Source of the DNA: Planctomycetota bacterium
Lineage (GTDB): Bacteria > Planctomycetota > Phycisphaerae > Sedimentisphaerales > SM23-30
Direction: 5' to 3'
Length of the DNA stretch: 6,310 bases
NCBI GenBank assembly: GCA_029573975.1
Contig: JAKQBU010000310.1
Coordinates: forward strand, 1 to 6,310
Position 1 is the stretch's first letter. Every line of letters starts with the position of its first letter. Position numbers and translations under genes: made by a program. This document shows, piece after piece, positions 1 through 4,927 of the stretch. The notes beneath the pieces were generated by a model. That model was not told the origin of the DNA and made no database searches. It saw nothing but the letters and a program-made list of their open reading frames with translations.

Positions 1-174
1 AAGAAAACACTATACTGGATATCCGGGTGGATGGCAAGAATATCCGGTAAATACATTGGTAAATACATAAGATCCGCGTTAAACGAAGCGGAAGGAGTAA
101 TGCAGGAACGGATTGGGGGCGGGATTGAAACGCAGGTAACCGGAATCATATCGATAAGCCCGATAACTATTTAA
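1..174 (+). other. Open frame entering from left edge, possible 3' end of an unidentified gene or a gene remnant
   Basis: Reading from base 1, the frame stays open for 57 codons and ends at TAA 172-174. The peptide contains the short repeats ISG...ISG and GKYIGKYI and ends in ...SISPITI. I recognise no family in it. The stretch is richer in A+T than the downstream genes and its codon use is unlike theirs, so it may be the tail of a gene of different origin, decayed sequence, or a chance open frame. An internal ATG at 100 follows GGAAGGAG (90-97), but only 2 bases separate them, so a 24-residue leader peptide (100-174) is possible but poorly supported. Nothing else in 1-273 looks coding. Confidence 0.22.
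46..69. repeat. 12-bp tandem duplication
   Basis: GGTAAATACATT (46-57) is followed immediately by GGTAAATACATA (58-69); 11 of 12 bases match. The unit is a multiple of three and in the open frame from base 1 it gives GKYI twice. A second short direct repeat, ATATCCGG, lies at 19-26 and 40-47, 21 bp apart and therefore also frame-preserving. This looks like a small replication-slippage duplication. It is too short to call an iteron array or protein-binding site. Confidence 0.6.
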
Positions 175-182
175 ATTTCATG

Positions 183-211
183 TTGATAGCAATAGCTGGC
201 CGATGAATAGA
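183..211 (+). promoter_or_regulatory. Weak candidate sigma70-type promoter ahead of the glycosyltransferase cluster
   Basis: TTGATA at 183-188 matches the -35 consensus at five of six positions. With a 17-base spacer, the hexamer AATAGA (206-211) matches TATAAT at only three positions. The site lies about 60 bases upstream of the GTG start at 274, which is a sensible place for a promoter of the three-gene cluster. The weak -10 and the AT-rich surroundings, where such matches occur by chance, keep confidence low. No operator, riboswitch or intrinsic terminator is evident in 1-273. Confidence 0.18.
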
Positions 212-260
212 GTGGAAGCTGATGGTCTGGACGTCAGCAGGGCCGATGTGTTACACCCCA

Positions 261-268
261 GGAAGGAG
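261..268 (+). promoter_or_regulatory. Ribosome binding site deciding the GTG start at 274
   Basis: GGAAGGAG ends 5 bases before the GTG at 274. This is the best Shine-Dalgarno in the window and fixes the start of the first glycosyltransferase at a non-ATG codon. Upstream in the same frame there is a stop at 220-222 and no better start. Confidence 0.75.
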
Positions 269-273
269 CACAC

Positions 274-1272
274 GTGCAGCGAAAATCGGTATTGATTATA
301 AAGCATGGATTTTCAGAGACTTGCGATCATTCAGTTTCGCCGGTGGTAAGTTATGGCGATGTATTTCGCTGTACCTGTCTGCTGGAGGACTTCAAGGGCT
401 GGGAGGTGACCTGGATAACGGCGGCGGCGGCCCGGGACCTTTTGGATCAGAATCATCTGATTGACCATTTGATTCTGGCGGATGAACCGGGGCAGATACC
501 GCCGGGGCAAATCCAGAACCATTATGATATGCTCATCAATCTGGAGAAGCAGAGGGACTGGTGTGAATTTGCCGCAAGTCTGGATGCTGACGAGTGTTAT
601 GGATTTAAGAGTTGGACGGACAGCGGCAGCGATTGCTATTATCCGGCCTCGGCGGCGGCTTTGTCGGAGGGTCTGAGCCGGGACCATTACAAGCCGGTGC
701 AGGAGACGCTCTTCCAAACCATCGGTCGGCATTGGACGGGCCAGCGTTATGTGCTGGGCTATCAGCCGCGGGTTTTCCAGATCTATGATGTGGGTTTGAA
801 CAACCATATCGGACCTAAATGGCCGACGAAATTCTGGCCGATGGAACACTGGCAGGAACTGTATGAGCGGTTAAAGCCGCATTATTCGGTATCGTGGCAG
901 CAGTCGCTGCACAGCATCCGTCACTATGCCGACTGGCTGGCGTCGTGCCGGGTGATTGTAACGAGCGACTCGCTGGGCCTGCATTTGTCGCTGGCGCTGA
1001 AGAATACCAGGCTGGTGGCCTTGTTCGGGCCGACGGCGCCGGAACAGATTTATCTGTATGGCCGGGGGATCAAACTGACGCCGGACTGCCATCGAGCGTG
1101 TGTTCCCTGCTATCAGAGCCGCTGTGATTATGCGGATCCGTGCATGAATTATTTGAGTGTGGAGATGGTGGCGGATGCGGTGGAGATGCTGATCGGGGCG
1201 GGGCGGCGTGCCCCAACCGTATCGGCCCCGGAACGGATTCGGCAGGAAGAACTGGCGGCAGTGGGAGGTTAA
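274..1272 (+). CDS. Glycosyltransferase family 9 (heptosyltransferase-like) protein
   Basis: 332 residues starting at GTG, with a strong Shine-Dalgarno 5 bases upstream. Family 9 enzymes (Pfam PF01075 type, GT-B fold) transfer a sugar, classically ADP-heptose, to a lipopolysaccharide core or other glycan on the cytoplasmic side of the inner membrane. Seen here: an N-terminal beta strand, VLIIKHGFSE (6-15), and SYGDVFR (26-32), which replaces the usual GDxxxxTP loop; the central IGPKWPTKFWP (179-189) and a WQQSL segment (208-212); and the donor-side C-terminal motifs SDSLGLHLSLAL (231-242) and ALFGPT (249-254). These match the family's C-terminal nucleotide-sugar site. A tight cysteine cluster (C272, C276, C279, C284, C290) follows and is typical of many GT9 proteins. 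The donor and acceptor cannot be read from the sequence. It lies 10 bp before the radical SAM gene and is probably the first gene of the operon. The length is normal for the family. Confidence 0.88.
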   Translation: MQRKSVLIIKHGFSETCDHSVSPVVSYGDVFRCTCLLEDFKGWEVTWITAAAARDLLDQNHLIDHLILADEPGQIPPGQIQNHYDMLINLEKQRDWCEFAASLDADECYGFKSWTDSGSDCYYPASAAALSEGLSRDHYKPVQETLFQTIGRHWTGQRYVLGYQPRVFQIYDVGLNNHIGPKWPTKFWPMEHWQELYERLKPHYSVSWQQSLHSIRHYADWLASCRVIVTSDSLGLHLSLALKNTRLVALFGPTAPEQIYLYGRGIKLTPDCHRACVPCYQSRCDYADPCMNYLSVEMVADAVEMLIGAGRRAPTVSAPERIRQEELAAVGG

Positions 1273-1282
1273 TCCGGGAAAC

Positions 1283-2227
1283 ATGCCTATGCCCAATCTT
1301 TCATCTTCGCTGCCGGACATTGTCCTCCTCCAGGAGTGTAACTATATAGCGGTGTTTCTGACGATGGCCTGTCCGTACCGGTGCAGCTATTGCATTAACG
1401 AGCATGAGTCGCCGCGTAAGAAAGAGACCATCATGCCCGGTTCGGAGTGGGTGCGGGGCCTGAGCCGGCTGACGAATCTGGAGCGGCAGGAGGGGGCGGT
1501 GCCGGTGACGCTGCAAGGGGGCGAGCCGAGCGTGCATCCGGACTTTTATGAGATTATCAACGGGCTGCCGGAGCGGATTCCGATCGACCTGCTGACGAAC
1601 CTGAGTTTCGATGTGGAGCGGTTTATCGCGCGGGTGGATCCGGCCCGTTTGCAGCGGCAAGCTCCGTATGCCTCGATCCGGGTGAGTTATCACCCCGGGC
1701 AGGTGGCCTTTGAAGAACTGCTGGGCAAGACACACCGGCTGATGGAGGCGGGTTTTTCGATTGGGATTTATGGTGTGCTGCATCCGGATCAGCAAGAGCA
1801 TATTCTGGCGATGCAGCAGCGGGCGATCCGGGAGGGGGTGGATTTTCGCACGAAGGAATTTCTCGGTTTTGCCGGGGGGCGGCTGTACGGGCAATATAAG
1901 TACGAGGACGCCTGCACCCTGAGCCATACCCGGCAGGTGCGCTGCCGCACGAGCGAGCTTTTGATCGGGGCCGGCGGCAATGTCTATCGCTGCCATCATG
2001 ACCTCTATGAACAGGGGGAGCCGATCGGGCATATACTGAATCCGGGATTCGAGATGATGAACGAGCCGCTGCCCTGCGATCGGTTCGGCCATTGCAATCC
2101 CTGCGATATCAAAGTCAAGACCAACCGTTTGCAGCAATTCGGCTATACGGCGGTGGAGATTCAATTCTCCGCGCCCGCCGCAAATCGGCGCAAATCCCGC
2201 CGGGCGGTGGCGGCTGCCAGCGGATGA
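1283..2227 (+). CDS. Radical SAM protein with SPASM-like cysteine-rich C-terminus
   Basis: 314 residues from the ATG at 1283. The N-terminal part carries the canonical [4Fe-4S] motif C30-x3-C34-x2-C37 (CPYRCSYC), followed by the GGE motif for S-adenosylmethionine amino-group binding (GGEP, 79-82), so it should cleave SAM to a 5'-deoxyadenosyl radical. Beyond the partial TIM barrel, further cysteines at 211, 221, 237, 265, 271 and 274 (YRCHHDLY, then C-x5-C-x2-C) resemble a SPASM/Twitch auxiliary iron-sulfur region, followed by a basic, Ala-rich tail. The substrate is not identifiable. SPASM proteins usually modify peptides or proteins, but relatives next to glycosyltransferases may act on sugars. 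Start choice: an in-frame GTG at 1208 would overlap the upstream gene by 65 bases and add 25 residues without recognisable motifs. ATG 1283 follows GGGAGG (1263-1268) at a longish 14-base spacing; ATG 1289 is also possible. Confidence 0.85.
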   Translation: MPMPNLSSSLPDIVLLQECNYIAVFLTMACPYRCSYCINEHESPRKKETIMPGSEWVRGLSRLTNLERQEGAVPVTLQGGEPSVHPDFYEIINGLPERIPIDLLTNLSFDVERFIARVDPARLQRQAPYASIRVSYHPGQVAFEELLGKTHRLMEAGFSIGIYGVLHPDQQEHILAMQQRAIREGVDFRTKEFLGFAGGRLYGQYKYEDACTLSHTRQVRCRTSELLIGAGGNVYRCHHDLYEQGEPIGHILNPGFEMMNEPLPCDRFGHCNPCDIKVKTNRLQQFGYTAVEIQFSAPAANRRKSRRAVAAASG

Positions 2228-2267
2228 AACTTCTTTAGCCTGCCCATCTCTGCGGAGTTTTTGGTTC

Positions 2268-4211
2268 ATGGATGAACAAGTCCCATCAGAAAAAAAACAT
2301 TTTCGGCAGCCCGGCGACTGGCCCGGGGAGAAGCTGCTGGCGGCGAATCTGCAGGCGCTGCGGGAATCGGACCCGGCAGCGGCCGATGCGATTGAGGCCG
2401 TGAACGTGCCGGATACGGTCGAACCGGCCGTGGCGCGGGACGGCTGCCCCAGTTTCCGTTTTATGCAGAGCGGCGGGCGGCGGAGCTGGCTGGGGCATAC
2501 ATCCGTCCCTGGTATAGCCGCCCGGGCCAATCTGGCGCGGCTGACATTCGACAACGGCCATCTGGCGCTGAACGGGATCGGCTGCGGCATGGATACCCGG
2601 CTGATTCTGGAAGTCCTGGGGCCGCATCAGGCGCTGTTTGTGGTGGAGCCGGAACCGCTGTACCTGAATCTGGCTTTGCGGCTGCACGATTTTACGGAGG
2701 CGCTGCGAGTTGGGAGGCTGGTGCTTCTGGCCGGTCCCGATCCGGCGGTTTTGATCCGGGATTTTTACCGGCGGCATCCCGGTTATGCGATCATCAGCCG
2801 GACGATAGCCTGGCCCTGGCGGAGCGAGGGGGAGAACCGGGCCTTTGCCAAAGAAGTGACGGCGGCGGTGGATGCCTGCACGGAGCTGGTGTTGGCGGAG
2901 ATCCGGAGTTTGCGGGAAGAAATCCGGCAGCGGGATACGCACATTACCTGGCAGGAGATCCTGACGCCGCTGTCGTTATCCCGGGTGCGGGAGCTGCATG
3001 TGGCGAACTGCCCCCACGGCTGTTCGCCGGAGGAGGCGGCCGCCAGCCGGGACCTGCTGGCGGGTTTTGAACAACTGGGGGCGGTTACCGACTGGATGGT
3101 CTTTGACCGGCCGGACAAAGGGTCGCAGCAGGCACAGTTGCGGCGGCTGCTGGATTTTCAGCCGCAGTTGATTCTGCTGGTGGATGTGCTGCGGGGGGAT
3201 CTGCCGTACCTTCCCGGCTCGGCGATTTGCGCCACCGTGCTGCGGAATCCGGCGGAGAATCTGTTTGATAAGGAAAACCAGGCAGCCGGCCGCATGGGGC
3301 CAAACGATTTTATTTTTGCGCTGCGGCAGGAGCAGGCTGCCCGGTTGCAGGAGGCGGGGATTGCGGCCGACCGGGTGGTGCATCTGCCGCTGGCGGCGGA
3401 TGAGCGGCTGTATCATCCGGCGGGGCCGGGGGAGCCGGCGGACAGCCGGTATCGGTGCGAGGCGGCGCTGGCGGCCCACCGGGCCAGTACGGATCCGCTG
3501 ACGTATCATATTACCCTTTCGTCGCATCAGCAGCTCTGGCAGGCGATTCTGGAGCAGATCTATCATGATCCGGCCGGATATCACCGGGAGGGTGCCGCGA
3601 AAATATTGCAGCAGGCCCAGCGGTGCGGGGTGAAGGTTACGGAGGAGGATGTCCGCCGGATGTTCGTCGAACTCATCCGGGAGCATCTGGGGCAGGCGGT
3701 TTTGTGCGATGCGTACGGGACGGCTCTGGACCGGGAGGGGATCGGGCTGAAAATATGGGGACAAGGTAAAAGGACCGGCCAGCCGGGCCGGGAAATGCCG
3801 CCGTTCTGGAATGAGTCGCCGGTGCAGCACCGGGTGGCGGGGACGATTCCCGGCAGGGCGGAGAGAAACCGGCTTTATCAGGCGGCGAAGATTCATCTGT
3901 TTATCGGCAGCAGCGGTTATCCCGATGAGCATCTGCTGAACGGGCTGGCGGCGGGTGCGTTTTTCCTGGTTAAAAACCATCCGCAGATTCGCGAAAAGGA
4001 TCACATCGGCTGGTATTTTGAGCTGGAAAAGGAGGTGGTAACCTTCGAGAGTCCCAAAGACCTGGTCCGCAAAGTGCGCTATTTTCTGAGCCACGCGACG
4101 GAGCGGGAAAAAATCGGACGGGCGGCCCGTGAAAAAGTGCTGGCCCGCCACACCTATGCCATCCGCGCCCGCCAGATTTTGCAAACCATTACTTCGAATA
4201 TAAAGGTATAA
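2268..4211 (+). CDS. Two-part glycosyltransferase: Maf/DUF115-like N-terminal half, CgeB-like C-terminal half
   Basis: 647 residues; ATG with GCGGAG 10 bases upstream. The N-terminal half (about 60-215) has a Rossmann-like core, LNGIGCGMDTRLILEVLG (101-118) then FVVEPEPLYLNLAL (124-137). This resembles motility-associated factor (Maf)/DUF115 proteins, some of which glycosylate flagellin with nonulosonic acids. A charged, probably helical linker (about 195-225) leads to a second unit. Residues about 240-385 look like the acceptor half of CgeB-type GT-B enzymes, ending in ADRVVHLPLAADERLYHP (367-384). Residues about 535-640 match the Glyco_trans_1_2/CgeB C-terminal domain, from RLYQAAKIHLFIGSSGYPDE to the REKVLARHTYAIRARQIL region (621-638). 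No signal peptide or membrane segment is seen, so it is cytoplasmic. Oddity: the donor-site R-x-x-E usual before the small-residue turn reads H-L-L-N-G-L-A-A-G (555-563), lacking the acidic residue. Role inferred: glycan or appendage glycosylation together with the two upstream genes. Domain limits are judged by eye. Confidence 0.75.
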   Translation: MDEQVPSEKKHFRQPGDWPGEKLLAANLQALRESDPAAADAIEAVNVPDTVEPAVARDGCPSFRFMQSGGRRSWLGHTSVPGIAARANLARLTFDNGHLALNGIGCGMDTRLILEVLGPHQALFVVEPEPLYLNLALRLHDFTEALRVGRLVLLAGPDPAVLIRDFYRRHPGYAIISRTIAWPWRSEGENRAFAKEVTAAVDACTELVLAEIRSLREEIRQRDTHITWQEILTPLSLSRVRELHVANCPHGCSPEEAAASRDLLAGFEQLGAVTDWMVFDRPDKGSQQAQLRRLLDFQPQLILLVDVLRGDLPYLPGSAICATVLRNPAENLFDKENQAAGRMGPNDFIFALRQEQAARLQEAGIAADRVVHLPLAADERLYHPAGPGEPADSRYRCEAALAAHRASTDPLTYHITLSSHQQLWQAILEQIYHDPAGYHREGAAKILQQAQRCGVKVTEEDVRRMFVELIREHLGQAVLCDAYGTALDREGIGLKIWGQGKRTGQPGREMPPFWNESPVQHRVAGTIPGRAERNRLYQAAKIHLFIGSSGYPDEHLLNGLAAGAFFLVKNHPQIREKDHIGWYFELEKEVVTFESPKDLVRKVRYFLSHATEREKIGRAAREKVLARHTYAIRARQILQTITSNIKV

Positions 4212-4221
4212 TGCCGCAGAT

Positions 4222-4920
4222 ATGGTTAAGAAGAAAAAAACAACGGCGTACCGGCATCTGCCCCGGCGGCTGGAAATTGTGTACGAGGATGCGGATCTGC
4301 TGGTGGTGGATAAGCCGGCGGGGCTGCTGACGGAGGGGACAGGCAACCAGAAGACCCGCACGGCCCGCTATATTCTGACCGATTATGTCCGCAAGGGGGC
4401 GCTGAAGTCGCGCAAGGAGGTATTTACGGTGCACCGGCTGGACCAGTGGACCTCCGGGGTGCTGGTTTTCGCCAAACGGCTGGAGGTGAAGGAGCTTTTG
4501 CAGGAGCAGTGGCCGCAGGTAGAGAAGAAATATCTGGCGGTGGTGCACGGCCAGCCGGCCCAAAAGGAGGGGACCATCCGTTCCTATCTGGCGGAGGATA
4601 AAAAGTATCATATGTATTCCACGGCGGACCCCGCGAAAGGCAAGCTGGCCCAGACGGAATATAAGGTGCTAAAAGAAACATTGCAGTTCAGCCTGCTGGA
4701 GGTGCGGCTGTTGACCGGGCGGAAAAATCAGATCCGGGTGCATCTGGCGGATTTGGGCCATCCGGTGGTGGGCGACCGCAAATACGGTCAAGCGGGCCGT
4801 GAGTACCCGCGGCTGGCGCTGCATGCCCTGTCTATTTCCTTCCGCCACCCGATCCGCAATGAGATGATGACCTTCGAGACCCAGGTTCCAAGTTATCTAA
4901 CCAAATTGTTGCGCGGGTAA
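4222..4920 (+). CDS. RluA-family RNA pseudouridine synthase
   Basis: 232 residues. Converts specific uridines in rRNA or tRNA to pseudouridine. The catalytic motif is HRLDQWTSG (71-79) with Asp74 as the expected nucleophile; the family usually has Arg (sometimes Lys or another residue) where Gln75 stands. The opening VYEDADLLVVDKPAGLL (20-36) and the C-terminal TGRKNQIRVHLADLGHPVVGD (165-185) are further family hallmarks. There is no N-terminal S4 domain, so it belongs to the short RluA type rather than the RluC/RluD type. The target nucleotide cannot be inferred. It starts 10 bp after the glycosyltransferase stop and is probably co-transcribed, but it is most likely a housekeeping gene unrelated to the glycan function. 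The ATG at 4222 has no good Shine-Dalgarno, and an A7 run lies just inside the gene. An out-of-frame ATG at 4211 is better placed (see findings). Confidence 0.93.
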   Translation: MVKKKKTTAYRHLPRRLEIVYEDADLLVVDKPAGLLTEGTGNQKTRTARYILTDYVRKGALKSRKEVFTVHRLDQWTSGVLVFAKRLEVKELLQEQWPQVEKKYLAVVHGQPAQKEGTIRSYLAEDKKYHMYSTADPAKGKLAQTEYKVLKETLQFSLLEVRLLTGRKNQIRVHLADLGHPVVGDRKYGQAGREYPRLALHALSISFRHPIRNEMMTFETQVPSYLTKLLRG

Positions 4921-4927
4921 GAGGGGA

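Noticed and set aside
2..70. A short peptide in the second frame containing YTGYPGG, reminiscent of the ribosomal protein L13 motif
   Set aside because: Only about seven residues match. The sequence after them (WQEYPVNTLVNT then stop) does not fit L13, and no other frame continues the L13 C-terminus.
125..154. TTGAAA with a -10-like CATATC/TATCGA downstream
   Set aside because: Only three of six -10 matches, in an AT-rich stretch where such pairs arise by chance.
100..174. 24-codon leader peptide following GGAAGGAG
   Set aside because: Spacing of 2 bases from the Shine-Dalgarno is too short, no attenuator-like hairpins follow, and the frame is open upstream to the window edge.
1208..1282. 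Upstream GTG start for the radical SAM gene giving a 25-residue extension
   Set aside because: It would overlap the GT9 gene by 65 bases, and the added residues have no motif; ATG 1283 gives a normal N-terminus before the CxxxCxxC motif.
2227..2262. Possible hairpin AAACT...AGTTT followed by a T run between the radical SAM and CgeB-like genes
   Set aside because: The stem is only 5 to 7 weak pairs with a loop of 20 or more bases, and the right arm overlaps the Shine-Dalgarno of the next gene. It is not a credible terminator.
1301..2590. 429-residue open frame on the minus strand opposite the radical SAM gene
   Set aside because: It lies antisense to a gene with clear motifs, is Arg/Pro/His/Gln-rich with no recognisable domain, and is what GC-rich codon use produces on the complementary strand.
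2976..4361. 461-residue open frame on the minus strand opposite the CgeB-like gene
   Set aside because: Same compositional shadow effect; it also crosses the junction of two well-supported forward genes and has no family features.
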